A stretch of DNA of 64,000 bases from contig JACJZV010000001.1 of NCBI GenBank assembly GCA_020635395.1, positions 1,364,001-1,428,000 on the forward strand, in the 5' to 3' direction. The stretch comes from Flavobacteriales bacterium. GTDB taxonomy: Bacteria; Bacteroidota; Bacteroidia; NS11-12g; UBA9320. This document shows positions 35,115 through 44,377 of this stretch, one piece after another. Under the pieces are notes generated by a model. That model did not search any database and was not told where the DNA came from. It worked only from the letters and a program-made list of their open reading frames with translations. A program made the translations under genes and the position numbers. The first letter of the stretch is position 1; each line of letters begins with the position of its first letter.

Positions 35115-37727
35115 ATGAACTTGGATAAATTTACAATCAAATCGCAGGAGGCCGTTCAAAAAGCACAAGAACTGGCCATTGCAGCCGATAATCAAGCCAT
35201 AGAAACTGGCCATTTGCTCAAAGGGATATTTTTGGTGGATGACAGCGTGGTGTCGTTTGCCATTAAAAAAGTGAACGCAAACCATGCCCGCATTGAGCAA
35301 ACGCTTGATTCTATCATAAATTCTTATGCAAAGGTGACCGGAACGTCGCAGCATTATCTTAGCAATGATGCCAATAAAGCGTTGGTAAAAGCCCAAAAAT
35401 TTATGAAAGATTTTGGCGATGAATTTGTGAGCATAGAGCACATTTTTTTGGCTTTGACAGAAGGAAATGACCAAATTGGACAAATGTTAAAAGATGCCGG
35501 AGTTAAGCTATCGGAATTAAAAATAGCTTTTCTAGATTTACGAAAAGGCAATAAAGTAACCAGTCAAAGTGCTGAAAACCAATTTAATGCTTTGAAAAAA
35601 TACGCCAAAGATTTAAACGAATTGGCTGAGCAAGGCAAACTCGACCCCGTTATTGGTCGGGATGACGAAATACGCAGAGTGTTACAAATTTTATCTCGTC
35701 GCACCAAAAACAACCCCATTTTGATTGGCGAACCGGGCGTTGGAAAAACAGCCATTGCCGAAGGTTTAGCTCATAGAATTGTGAGCGAAGATGTGCCGGA
35801 AAACTTGCGTAGCAAACGCATTTTTTCGTTGGATATGGGTTCGCTGGTGGCCGGGGCAAAATATAAAGGTGAATTTGAAGAGCGGTTGAAAGCTGTAATA
35901 AAAGAAGTGATTGACAGCAACGGAGAGTTGGTGTTGTTTATTGATGAAATTCACACATTGGTTGGGGCAGGGGGCAGCGGAGACGGTGCAATGGATGCGG
36001 CAAATATTTTAAAACCGGCTCTGGCTCGTGGAGAGTTACGTGCCATTGGTGCCACCACTCTGGCCGAATATCAAAAATACATTGAAAAAGACAAGGCATT
36101 GGAGCGGAGGTTTCAAACCGTGTTGGTTGATGAACCGAATACAGAAGACGCAGTTTCTATTTTGCGTGGGTTGAAAGAGCGATACGAAATGCACCACAAA
36201 GTGCGAATAAAAGACGAAGCCATTATTTCGGCGGTAGAGCTGTCGCAACGGTATATTTCTGATCGGTTTTTGCCTGACAAAGCCATTGATTTGATAGATG
36301 AAGCAGCGGCCAAACTGAGATTGGAGATTGACTCTGTACCGGAAGAACTGGATGAATTAAACCGAAAAATTCGTCAATTGGAAATTGAGCGGGAGGCCAT
36401 AAAGCGAGAAAATGACGAGAAAAAATTAGAAAAACTCAATGCCGAAATTGCCAATTTAGGGGAGGAAAGGGATTCGCTAAAAGCCCGATGGGAAAGCGAA
36501 AAAGTGATTGTGGATGGTATTCAAAATACCAAAAAACACATTGAGCAACTCAAATTAGAGGCAGAGCAAGCCGAGAGGGCAGGTGATTTTGGCAAGGTGG
36601 CCGAAATAAGATACGGCAAAATATTGGAGGCCAATGAAAAACTCAATCAATTTCAAACCCAGTTGGCCGCACAACAAGATGCCAAAAGTTTGGTAAAAGA
36701 GGAGGTAACCAACGAAGATATTGCCGAAGTGGTGAGCCGCTGGACGGGCATTCCGGTGCAAAGTATGTTGCAAAGCGAGCGGGAAAAACTGTTGCATTTG
36801 GAGGATGAATTGCACAGAAGAGTGGTGGGGCAGGAGGAGGCTATTGCGGCTATATCTGATGCTATTCGTCGCAGTCGTGCCGGACTTTCTGACCCCAAGA
36901 AGCCGATAGGTAGTTTTATTTTTCTCGGCACCACCGGCGTTGGCAAAACAGAATTGGCTAAGAGTTTGGCCGAATATTTATTTAGTCGAGACGATGCCAT
37001 GGTGCGGATAGATATGAGCGAATATCAAGAGAAACATACGGTTTCTCGTTTGATAGGAGCCCCTCCCGGATATGTTGGCTATGACGAAGGTGGACAACTT
37101 ACAGAGGCCGTACGCCGCAAACCTTATTCGGTTATTTTGCTGGATGAAATTGAAAAGGCTCACCCCGATGTGTTCAATATCTTACTCCAAGTGCTTGACG
37201 ATGGCCGATTGACCGACAACAAAGGTCGAACAGCAAATTTTAGAAATACCATTATCATCATGACGTCCAACATTGGTGCACACCTTATTCAAGAACGATT
37301 TGCAGAAATGAACGCAGGAAATCAGGACGTAATTGAGGCCAAAACAAAAACCGAGGTATTTGAACTTCTGAAGAAAACAATTCGACCCGAGTTTTTAAAT
37401 AGAATTGACGAGTTAATTATGTTTAAACCACTTGGTAGAGACGAGATTCGAGGCATTGTGGATATTCAATTTGCCAGTATCAGTAGGATGTTGAACGAAC
37501 AAGGAATTACCTTGAAAGCTACTAACGAAGCACTCGATTGGTTGGGTGAGATTGGCTATGACCCCAGTTTTGGAGCAAGGCCATTAAAAAGAGCTATTCA
37601 GCGGGAGGTTTTAAATCAATTGTCGAAAGAAATTTTGGCCGGAAAAATCTCCAACAAAAGCATTATTGAACTGGATTTAGATGATAAAAAACGGTTTATA
37701 TTTAGGAATTTGGTGAATATGAATTAA
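35115..37727 (+). CDS. clpB: ATP-dependent chaperone ClpB
   Basis: An 870-residue hexameric disaggregase working with DnaK. Clp N-domain (1-145); first AAA+ module with Walker A GEPGVGKT (205-212) and FIDEIHTLVG; coiled-coil middle domain (about 400-520) rich in E, K and L; second AAA+ with GTTGVGKT and LLDEIEKAHPDVFN; C-terminal sheet. Full length. No heat-shock operator could be identified upstream. A strong hairpin follows at 37774-37829. Confidence 0.95.
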   Translation: MNLDKFTIKSQEAVQKAQELAIAADNQAIETGHLLKGIFLVDDSVVSFAIKKVNANHARIEQTLDSIINSYAKVTGTSQHYLSNDANKALVKAQKFMKDFGDEFVSIEHIFLALTEGNDQIGQMLKDAGVKLSELKIAFLDLRKGNKVTSQSAENQFNALKKYAKDLNELAEQGKLDPVIGRDDEIRRVLQILSRRTKNNPILIGEPGVGKTAIAEGLAHRIVSEDVPENLRSKRIFSLDMGSLVAGAKYKGEFEERLKAVIKEVIDSNGELVLFIDEIHTLVGAGGSGDGAMDAANILKPALARGELRAIGATTLAEYQKYIEKDKALERRFQTVLVDEPNTEDAVSILRGLKERYEMHHKVRIKDEAIISAVELSQRYISDRFLPDKAIDLIDEAAAKLRLEIDSVPEELDELNRKIRQLEIEREAIKRENDEKKLEKLNAEIANLGEERDSLKARWESEKVIVDGIQNTKKHIEQLKLEAEQAERAGDFGKVAEIRYGKILEANEKLNQFQTQLAAQQDAKSLVKEEVTNEDIAEVVSRWTGIPVQSMLQSEREKLLHLEDELHRRVVGQEEAIAAISDAIRRSRAGLSDPKKPIGSFIFLGTTGVGKTELAKSLAEYLFSRDDAMVRIDMSEYQEKHTVSRLIGAPPGYVGYDEGGQLTEAVRRKPYSVILLDEIEKAHPDVFNILLQVLDDGRLTDNKGRTANFRNTIIIMTSNIGAHLIQERFAEMNAGNQDVIEAKTKTEVFELLKKTIRPEFLNRIDELIMFKPLGRDEIRGIVDIQFASISRMLNEQGITLKATNEALDWLGEIGYDPSFGARPLKRAIQREVLNQLSKEILAGKISNKSIIELDLDDKKRFIFRNLVNMN

Positions 37728-37773
37728 GGTTAACTCCCGTTGGCAAGTCTTTCGTCGATGCCGCAATATTTCG

Positions 37774-37835
37774 AACCATTAAGGCATTTAGGACATTAAG
37801 ACTTAATGAGCCTAAATTTCTTAATGGTTTTTATT
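37774..37835. terminator. Hairpin with T-run downstream of clpB
   Basis: AACCATTAAG (37774-37783) pairs with CTTAATGGTT (37820-37829), with nested pairings inside (TTTAGG with CCTAAA, TTAAG with CTTAA), followed by TTTTATT. It sits between convergent genes and probably terminates clpB. Similar ATTAAGG/CCTTAAT hairpins occur widely in Bacteroidota from memory. Confidence 0.65.
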
Positions 37836-37842
37836 GAATCTC

Positions 37843-38436
37843 CTAAGTTTTAAGTTTATAACACAGCATCAATCGGTTGAATGGGTTAATAAAAATACTC
37901 TTAGAGCCATTTTTTCCAAAGATTACCGAGCTTTCGATATTGAAGTTGAATTTTTTAGCAAGGTTGAAATCGGCTCCCAAAAATGGGGAAAGAAATTGTT
38001 TGTTCATCTCTACCTCTTCAATAAATCTTGGATACTTATATTCCATGGTTCCACGTCTAAATAGTGCATCTACACCGAGGTACACTCTATTTTTTTCCAT
38101 ATTTTGGTTATACTGAAATCCGATGTTCATTGTATAAAAAGTGTAGGAAGTAGAGGTGAAAACAAAATTAATAAGGCTGTTAATCTTTTTAGAGGCAGCA
38201 TCGTAGTTCAATCCTGCCCGAAAACTCACTTTTTCTCTATTGTACCGGTACTGCAATGTCGAAAAAGGATTGTTAGCCACACCATATTCATTCAAAACAA
38301 TGGTGGCATTGGGGTCTAAATTCCATTGTCAATAACGCACAGAGAAAAGATTTAAACCAATTTCGTGACTATTTTTGGGCTCTTGAGCATATAGGTTCGA
38401 ATAAAGGCATAATGCAAGAAAGAGTATTTTTTTCAT
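37843..38436 (-). pseudogene. Small secreted/outer-membrane protein gene split by an in-frame stop
   Basis: The frame starts at ATG 38436 with a signal peptide (MKKILFLALCLYSN, cleavage near YAQ). It reaches an in-frame TGA at 38329-38331, 36 codons in, and continues open in the same frame for about 160 codons to 37843. The reading across the stop (SVRY-stop-QWNLDP) is consistent with loss of a single sense codon, for example TGG to TGA. The downstream half has beta-barrel-like alternation (AGLNYDA, NIGFQYN, GADFNL). TGA is an ordinary stop elsewhere here, so recoding is unlikely. Confidence 0.7.
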
Positions 38437-38489
38437 AGACCCCAAAAGTAGCTCAATTTTGAAATTTGAAATATACTTTTGAAAAGAAC

Positions 38490-39110
38490 TTATTTGAAAT
38501 CCTCCATTAAAATTTGGTTGTTGCAAAAATTATATTCTTCTGGCTGGTTGCTGGCAACTACCACTATTTTACCATCAGGAACGCCCCCAATTAAACGTTG
38601 ATACCAACCAATCCCTTGCTCATCAAGATTTGAGGTAGGCTCATCTAGAAGATAAACATCTACTTCTGACGCAAGAGTTAACAATAGCTTTAACCTCTGT
38701 TTCATTCCGCTTGAAAAAAGGGATATTTGTTTGTTTAAATGTTTATCGAGTCCGCAATCTTTGAGCCATTGATTTATATCCACATCATTTCGCAAGGTTT
38801 TTAGTGCAAAATGAAAATCAATACTTTCTTGAAGTGTGTAATCTTCAATGAGTTCTATGTACGGGCTGCAAAATGCAAAATATTGATGTCGATTGTTGAT
38901 GTCTATTTCGCTGTCTGATTTCCACAAAACACTGCCTTGTGTTGGGGATACAAACCCGCACAAAACCTTTAAAAAGGTTGATTTTCCGCTGCCGTTGCTA
39001 CCCAATATTGCAGTTCGATCACCAGTATTAAATTGATGGGAAAGTTGGTTAAAAATCCATTCTTTTCTATACCTTTTTGAAAGATTGTCAACCTGAATAG
39101 AATGAATCAT
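38490..39110 (-). CDS. ABC transporter ATPase
   Basis: 206 residues, a minimal nucleotide-binding subunit. Walker A GSNGSGKSTFLK (about 36-47), signature SSGMKQRLKLL, and Walker B VYLLDEPTSNLD. Size and sequence style fit the CcmA-like group of small exporters. No permease gene is adjacent: it sits just downstream of lpxA (one base apart) at the end of the lipid A block. Cargo unknown. Confidence 0.88.
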   Translation of the reverse strand: MIHSIQVDNLSKRYRKEWIFNQLSHQFNTGDRTAILGSNGSGKSTFLKVLCGFVSPTQGSVLWKSDSEIDINNRHQYFAFCSPYIELIEDYTLQESIDFHFALKTLRNDVDINQWLKDCGLDKHLNKQISLFSSGMKQRLKLLLTLASEVDVYLLDEPTSNLDEQGIGWYQRLIGGVPDGKIVVVASNQPEEYNFCNNQILMEDFK

Positions 39111-39111
39111 T

Positions 39112-39894
39112 TTATCTCGACAAAAATCCTTTCATAATACCTCGGTCGGAGCCTTTGATGAAGCTAATAATTTCATCACGCTCTTTGGTCGCAGGCATTT
39201 CAGCTTCTATTTTTGCCAGAGCCACGGCGTTGTTTAAACCACGCAGATAAAGCATTCGGTAGATTTCTTGAATTTCGGAAATTTTATCGGAAGAAAAACC
39301 ACGTCGTCTTAGCCCAATAGAGTTTACCCCCTCATAACTAAGTGGTTCTCTGGCCGCTTTGGTAAAAGGCGGAACATCTTTTCGCACCAACGAACCACCA
39401 GAAACCATTACATGTGCTCCTATTTTTGCAAATTGATGTACGGCAACTAAACCGCTCAGAATGGCAAAATCATCGATGTGTACTTCTCCAGCAATTTGGC
39501 TGGCATTGCCAATGATTACGTTGTTGCCAATAATGCAATCGTGGGCAATATGCGAGTAGGCCATGAGCAGGCAATTGTTGCCCACCACAGTTTTGTTTCG
39601 GGTTTTTGTTCCTCGGTTTACCGTTACACACTCACGAATGGTAGTGTTGTCGCCAATTTCTACCGTGGTGTCTTCGCCAGCAAATTTTAAATCTTGCGGA
39701 ATGGCCGATATAACAGCTCCCGGAAAAATGCGGCAGTTTTTGCCAATACGGGCACCTTCCATGATGGTTACATTAGAACCAATCCAAGAACCTTCTCCGA
39801 TTTCTACATTTTTATGAATGGTAACAAACGGCTCAACAACCACGTTGTTGGCAATTTTTGCTTCTGAGTTAACGTATGCTAAGGGCTGAATCAT
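39112..39894 (-). CDS. lpxA: UDP-N-acetylglucosamine acyltransferase
   Basis: 260 residues. First step of lipid A synthesis: transfers a hydroxyacyl chain from ACP to UDP-GlcNAc in the cytosol. Left-handed beta-helix hexapeptide repeats fill about 1-190 (words such as IGNNVIIGNAS, VVGNNCLL). The catalytic histidine sits in MAYSHIAHDC, and a helical C-terminus follows. Normal length. Third gene of lpxD-lpxC/fabZ-lpxA. Confidence 0.95.
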   Translation of the reverse strand: MIQPLAYVNSEAKIANNVVVEPFVTIHKNVEIGEGSWIGSNVTIMEGARIGKNCRIFPGAVISAIPQDLKFAGEDTTVEIGDNTTIRECVTVNRGTKTRNKTVVGNNCLLMAYSHIAHDCIIGNNVIIGNASQIAGEVHIDDFAILSGLVAVHQFAKIGAHVMVSGGSLVRKDVPPFTKAAREPLSYEGVNSIGLRRRGFSSDKISEIQEIYRMLYLRGLNNAVALAKIEAEMPATKERDEIISFIKGSDRGIMKGFLSR

Positions 39895-39909
39895 TTCGAC
39901 AAAAGTAGG

Positions 39910-41316
39910 TTATTTATTTTCAACAATTTGAGCCATCATATCTGCTTCGCACACCATTCTGTTGCCCACATATCCTTCGCCGTGCATAAAGCACAAACCG
40001 CGTCTAACGGGGGCTTTAAGCTCCATTTTTATGACAAAAGAATCTCCGGGAACTACTTTTCCTTTAAACTTGGCATTTTCAATTTTTACAAAATAGGTAC
40101 TCCATTTTGATGGGTCTTCTTTGTCGTGCAGCACTAAAACGCCTCCTGCCTGAGCCATGGCCTCTAATTGCAGAACTCCGGGCATTAAAGGCTCTCCCTG
40201 AAAATGTCCCTGAAAGAAATATTGATCTCCGGTAATGTTTTTTACTCCAACAATAGAGTTTTCATTCAATTCAATAACTTTATCCACCAACAAAAAAGGG
40301 AAAGTGTGTGGCAAAATCTTTTCGATTTGTTGGTAGTTGTATATTGGTTCGAGGTTTGGGTCGTATTTAGGTACGTTTTGCATTATTTCCTGTTCCTTTT
40401 TAGTTTTCAGCATGATTTTTCTTATCTTTTTGGCAAACTCCACATTGGCTGCATGACCCGGGCGAGCGGCCATAATTTGAGCCTTTAATGGCATACCTAT
40501 CAGAGCCAAATCACCAATCATATCGAGCAGTTTGTGGCGGGCGGGTTCGTTTTGAAAACGAAGCTCTACATTGTTTAAAATGCCCTCTTTTTTTACTTCA
40601 ACTTTAGGTTTATTGAATAACTTAGCCAATTTGCCAAGTTCATCATCTTCAATCACTCGGTCAACAATAACGATGGCGTTGTTTAAATCTCCACCTTTTA
40701 TCAAGTTATTGTCCAACAACATTTCAAGTTCGTGCAAAAAACAAAAGGTTCTGCAACTCGAAATTTCTTTATCAAACTCGCTTAAACCGGTTATAGATGC
40801 GTGTTGGCTACCCAAAACAGGGGAGTTGTAGTCAATCATTACCGTTAGACGGTAATCGTCCAGCGGCATGGCCACCATCTCTACCCCACGGTCTTCCTCG
40901 GCATAAGCAATGTTGAATGGAATGTCGAAATATTCTCGCACTTTTGTTTGATCAATGGTTCCAATTTCTTTCAACTTGGACACAAAAGGAGCGGAGCTTC
41001 CATCCATAATGGGTGTTTCGCTCGAATCAAGCTGCATCAGTACGTTGTCAATTTCCAAACCAGCCAAGGCTGCCAAGACATGCTCACATGTATTTATTCG
41101 TGCACCATTTTGCTCCAATGTGGTACCTCTCGAAACATCCACAACATAATCTACCAAAGCCTCCACAATAGGTTGTCCTTCAAGGTCGGTTCGTTGAAAT
41201 TTGTATCCATGATCTTCTGGAGCGGGTAAAAAAGTAATATTTACAGATTTTCCGGTATGCAATCCGGTGCCGCTCATGGTAAACTTTTCTTTAATTGTTG
41301 TTTGAAACTTTTCCAT
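39910..41316 (-). CDS. lpxC/fabZ: Bifunctional UDP-acyl-N-acetylglucosamine deacetylase / 3-hydroxyacyl-ACP dehydratase
   Basis: 468 residues fusing two enzymes. LpxC (about 1-310): zinc deacetylase with the INTCEHVLAALAGLEIDN histidine motif and a later HKLLDMIGDLALIG stretch with the second histidine/aspartate. FabZ (about 325-468): hot-dog dehydratase with LPHTFPFLLVDKV (catalytic His) and GVLQLEAMAQAGG. The fusion is characteristic of Bacteroidota and some relatives, and couples lipid A and fatty-acid synthesis. Confidence 0.95.
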   Translation of the reverse strand: MEKFQTTIKEKFTMSGTGLHTGKSVNITFLPAPEDHGYKFQRTDLEGQPIVEALVDYVVDVSRGTTLEQNGARINTCEHVLAALAGLEIDNVLMQLDSSETPIMDGSSAPFVSKLKEIGTIDQTKVREYFDIPFNIAYAEEDRGVEMVAMPLDDYRLTVMIDYNSPVLGSQHASITGLSEFDKEISSCRTFCFLHELEMLLDNNLIKGGDLNNAIVIVDRVIEDDELGKLAKLFNKPKVEVKKEGILNNVELRFQNEPARHKLLDMIGDLALIGMPLKAQIMAARPGHAANVEFAKKIRKIMLKTKKEQEIMQNVPKYDPNLEPIYNYQQIEKILPHTFPFLLVDKVIELNENSIVGVKNITGDQYFFQGHFQGEPLMPGVLQLEAMAQAGGVLVLHDKEDPSKWSTYFVKIENAKFKGKVVPGDSFVIKMELKAPVRRGLCFMHGEGYVGNRMVCEADMMAQIVENK

Positions 41317-41326
41317 CTAAAAATTC

Positions 41327-42358
41327 CTATTTGTCTTTCAGTTCTTTCTCCAATTTTTCAATTCTTTCTTTGAGTTTTGGTAAATCTCTAAACGCAATTT
41401 GGCTTCTCAACTCATCTTTTAGAGGCTGCACCGGACTACCGAAAAGCCTCATATTTTCCTCGGTCACGTCTTTGCCCAAACCGCTTTGAGCACCCACTTG
41501 AGTTCCTTTTGCAATTTTTAGGTGTCCTGCAAAGCCCACTTGGCCGCCAATTATGCAATTTGAGCCCAAAACCGTGCTGCCAGATACGCCTGACTGCGAG
41601 GCTATGACCGTATTTTCGCCAATCTCAACATTGTGGGCTACCTGAATTAAATTATCCAGCCGCACGCCATTTTTTATAAAAGTACTGCCCATAGTGGCTC
41701 GGTCAATGCTGCAATTGGAGCCAATTTCAACATCGTTACCAATGATTACATTTCCTATTTGAGGTATTTTTACATAGCTTCCATCTTTTTGTGGAGCATG
41801 ACCAAAACCATCGCTTCCTACAACTGTGCCTGAATGGATGATGGTATTTTTGCCTATTACACAATCATAATAAATGCTCACGTTGGCATAAATAATGGTA
41901 TTGTTTTCAATAGAAACACCAGCACCAATAAAACAATTTGGGTATATTTTAACATTGTCGCCAATGGCTACATTTGCATCAATATAGGTGTTTGCCCCAA
42001 TGTACGCATCCTGACCAATTTTGGCAGAAGAATGTATAAAAGCACCTTGCTCAACACCCGATTTTTCATTAGCCGGATTAAAGTATTTGTTCAATACTTT
42101 GCAGAAAGCCAAATAGGCATCTTCCACATAAATTAAGGTTTTATTTAGCTCCTGTTTGGGTTCAAAACCATTATTTACCAATATCACCGAAGCCCGAGTG
42201 GTATAGATGAATTCTTCGTATTTGATGTTAGCCAAAAAAGTGAGCGAACCTTGCAGGGATTGGTCTATTTTGGAAACGCCTACAAATGAATCGGTTTTGC
42301 TATCCGACAGTGTGCCATTAACAAACTCGGCCAATTCGGCCACTGAAATGCTTTTCAA
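41327..42358 (-). CDS. lpxD: UDP-3-O-acyl-glucosamine N-acyltransferase
   Basis: 343 residues. Adds the N-linked acyl chain in lipid A synthesis. An N-terminal uridine-binding domain (1-100) precedes a left-handed beta-helix (about 105-300) of I-G-x-N-x-x-I hexapeptides. The catalytic-histidine stretch GSDGFGHAP lies before the second half of the helix, and a C-terminal coiled coil (LKERIEKLEKEL) follows. First gene of the lipid A block. Confidence 0.95.
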   Translation of the reverse strand: MKSISVAELAEFVNGTLSDSKTDSFVGVSKIDQSLQGSLTFLANIKYEEFIYTTRASVILVNNGFEPKQELNKTLIYVEDAYLAFCKVLNKYFNPANEKSGVEQGAFIHSSAKIGQDAYIGANTYIDANVAIGDNVKIYPNCFIGAGVSIENNTIIYANVSIYYDCVIGKNTIIHSGTVVGSDGFGHAPQKDGSYVKIPQIGNVIIGNDVEIGSNCSIDRATMGSTFIKNGVRLDNLIQVAHNVEIGENTVIASQSGVSGSTVLGSNCIIGGQVGFAGHLKIAKGTQVGAQSGLGKDVTEENMRLFGSPVQPLKDELRSQIAFRDLPKLKERIEKLEKELKDK

Positions 42359-42375
42359 CGTTTTTTACTTTGCAG

Positions 42376-42403
42376 CAAAAGTAAAATTATTTTGGGCTAC
42401 AAA
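42376..42403 (-). promoter_or_regulatory. Promoter of the lpxD-lpxC/fabZ-lpxA operon
   Basis: On the minus strand TACTTTTG (42376-42383) matches TAnnTTTG and TTTG at 42400-42403 fits the -33 element, about 17 bases apart, 18 bases upstream of the lpxD start. It lies within the last codons of the HD-protein gene, so the lpx block may also be read from upstream. Confidence 0.5.
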
Positions 42404-43601
42404 CGAAAAACTTAGTGGCTAAGCTATTGACCGGAAGAAAATTGTAATTGTCTGATGCTTCGTTTAATCCAACCAATGCACCGGTTTTCAACCTTATCAT
42501 AATCTCGTTTTCATTGCTTTTGTAGGCGGTATTATTCAAATCGCCACTAAAAACATGGTATTCAGCCTCTTCTTTGGTTAACTGTTTCTGGTTGGCAATT
42601 CGATTTATCTCGGCTTGGATATAATCGTTTGAAAATTCCTGATTTTGAATAATAGTTTTAGGTAATTTTCTGTTAATCAGGCATTTGCTTAAATCAGACA
42701 GCACTTTATCGGCTTCGTTTTGCCAATTTTTGATACAAACCATTACGTCCAAATCATCGATGCTCGCAAATCGGTTCAAAGTGTCGGTATCGGTTAAAAT
42801 CTCTCTTGAAATGTTTTGAGAAATAAAAAATCGGAGGTTTGGAAGGGTAAAAATATCCACTCCGTCGGATAAAAGTTTTTTTGCCCTCCGTAAAATATTG
42901 AGCAACAAACAGTCGGCAGAAATGACTGTTTTGTGTAGATAAACTTGCCAATACATCAATCTTCTGGCAACAATAAATTTTTCGATGGAATAAATGCCTT
43001 TTTCATCAATAACCAATTGACCATCAGCCACATTCAGCATTTCAATAATTCGTTCCAAACCAACTATTCCTTCAGAAACACCTGTATAAAAGCTATCTCT
43101 GGTAAGGTAGTCGAGCCTATCAACATCCAGTTGACTGCTCACTAACTGGTATAAAAACTTTTTATGGTATTGATTTTTAAAGATTTGAATAGCCGTTTCC
43201 AGTTTTCCGTCAAACTCATTATTGAGTAGGTGCATAAAGGCAACCGAAATTTCTTCGTGAGCTACATTGGCAACAAACGCATGCTCCATAACGTGACTAA
43301 AAGGGCCATGACCAATGTCGTGCAGCAAAATGGAAATCTGGGCCGATAGCTCTTCATGGTCAGAAATTTCCACTCGCTTGCTACGCAATACCTGTATGGC
43401 TTTGGCCATAAGGTGCATGGCACCAATGGCATGATGAAAACGGGTGTGGTTGGCACCCGGATACACAAGGCTTGACAGCCCCAATTGGCGGATACGCCTA
43501 AGCCGTTGAAAATAGGGGTGTTCTATTAATTTAAAAATCAGCTCGCTTTGTATGGAAACAAAACCATAAATGGGGTCGTTGATGATTTTTATTTTTTTCA
43601 T
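42387..43601 (-). CDS. HD-domain phosphohydrolase (dNTPase/SAMHD1-like)
   Basis: About 404 residues. IINDPIYGFVSI at the start, H-x-x-R-x-x-H in NHTRFHHAIG, and the HD motif LLHDIGHGPFSH characterise the prokaryotic dGTPase-like HD family. Start at ATG 43601 overlaps the tmk stop codon as ATGA and suits translational coupling; an ATG at 43607 is the alternative. Pairing with thymidylate kinase hints at nucleotide balance; substrate not known. Confidence 0.85.
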   Translation of the reverse strand: MKKIKIINDPIYGFVSIQSELIFKLIEHPYFQRLRRIRQLGLSSLVYPGANHTRFHHAIGAMHLMAKAIQVLRSKRVEISDHEELSAQISILLHDIGHGPFSHVMEHAFVANVAHEEISVAFMHLLNNEFDGKLETAIQIFKNQYHKKFLYQLVSSQLDVDRLDYLTRDSFYTGVSEGIVGLERIIEMLNVADGQLVIDEKGIYSIEKFIVARRLMYWQVYLHKTVISADCLLLNILRRAKKLLSDGVDIFTLPNLRFFISQNISREILTDTDTLNRFASIDDLDVMVCIKNWQNEADKVLSDLSKCLINRKLPKTIIQNQEFSNDYIQAEINRIANQKQLTKEEAEYHVFSGDLNNTAYKSNENEIMIRLKTGALVGLNEASDNYNFLPVNSLATKFFVCSPK

Positions 43602-44239
43602 TTCCATTTCTCGTGCAAAAGGTTTTGAGTCACATTCCAAACATCAGAAGCTATTTCATCCGTGTTTCGGTTTCCATTTATTCGAGCGATGTTTTCTTCA
43701 CTTTTCACTTTTTTGATGGCTTCATCATATTTGCCATACACATTTTTAAGGTTTTCTAACGTCTCATAAAGTTCGGTGGTTGCTCGGTTTTCTTTGATAC
43801 GATTCATGCTCACATCTGGAGATATATCGATGTAAATGTTTAAATCGGGTCGAAGAATATTGGCACACATTGCGTTAGATTGGATAACCCAATCCATATC
43901 CATAAAAGTGCCATGATAAGCGTAAGAAGAGAGATAATATCGGTCGGAAACCACGATGAAACCATCCTTTATTTTTTGCACGAGGCCGTTATCATGGTTC
44001 AGCAAATGTTCAAGTCTATCAGCCAAAAAAAGTGCAGCCACAGTTTCGTTGCTGGCTTTCATTTTTCGGCTAAAAACTGAACGAATCATTTTTCCAATGG
44101 CATTATCGGTGGGTTCAAAGGTGGAATAAACCTTATGGCCTTGCTCAATAAGTTTCTCGCAAAGAAGTTTTGCTTGGGTGCTTTTGCCGCTTCCGTCAAT
44201 TCCTTCAAATGCAATGAAAATGCCTCTTTGTTTACCCAT
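43598..44239 (-). CDS. tmk: Thymidylate kinase
   Basis: 213 residues. Phosphorylates dTMP to dTDP in the cytosol. P-loop FEGIDGSGKSTQAKLL (about 10-25), DRYYLSSYAYHGT substrate motif with conserved aspartate-arginine, and the lid region KENRATTELYE. It starts 139 bases from the divergent porX gene, so a bidirectional promoter region lies between. Confidence 0.95.
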   Translation of the reverse strand: MGKQRGIFIAFEGIDGSGKSTQAKLLCEKLIEQGHKVYSTFEPTDNAIGKMIRSVFSRKMKASNETVAALFLADRLEHLLNHDNGLVQKIKDGFIVVSDRYYLSSYAYHGTFMDMDWVIQSNAMCANILRPDLNIYIDISPDVSMNRIKENRATTELYETLENLKNVYGKYDEAIKKVKSEENIARINGNRNTDEIASDVWNVTQNLLHEKWK

Positions 44240-44377
44240 TCGTCATTTTTTTGGCAAAGTAAATGGAAATAAGCCTCTCTAAAAAATTGATTATTTTATC
44301 TATTGAAACACCTTTTTTGCAATAACAAGGCCAAATTTGCAGTTCACTTTCTTTTGAAATTACATTACAACAATTAA

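Noticed and set aside
38329..38331. TGA recoding (UGA read as an amino acid)
   Set aside because: TGA is used as a normal terminator of intact genes in this window, for example glmM and tmk, and no selenocysteine-type context was seen.
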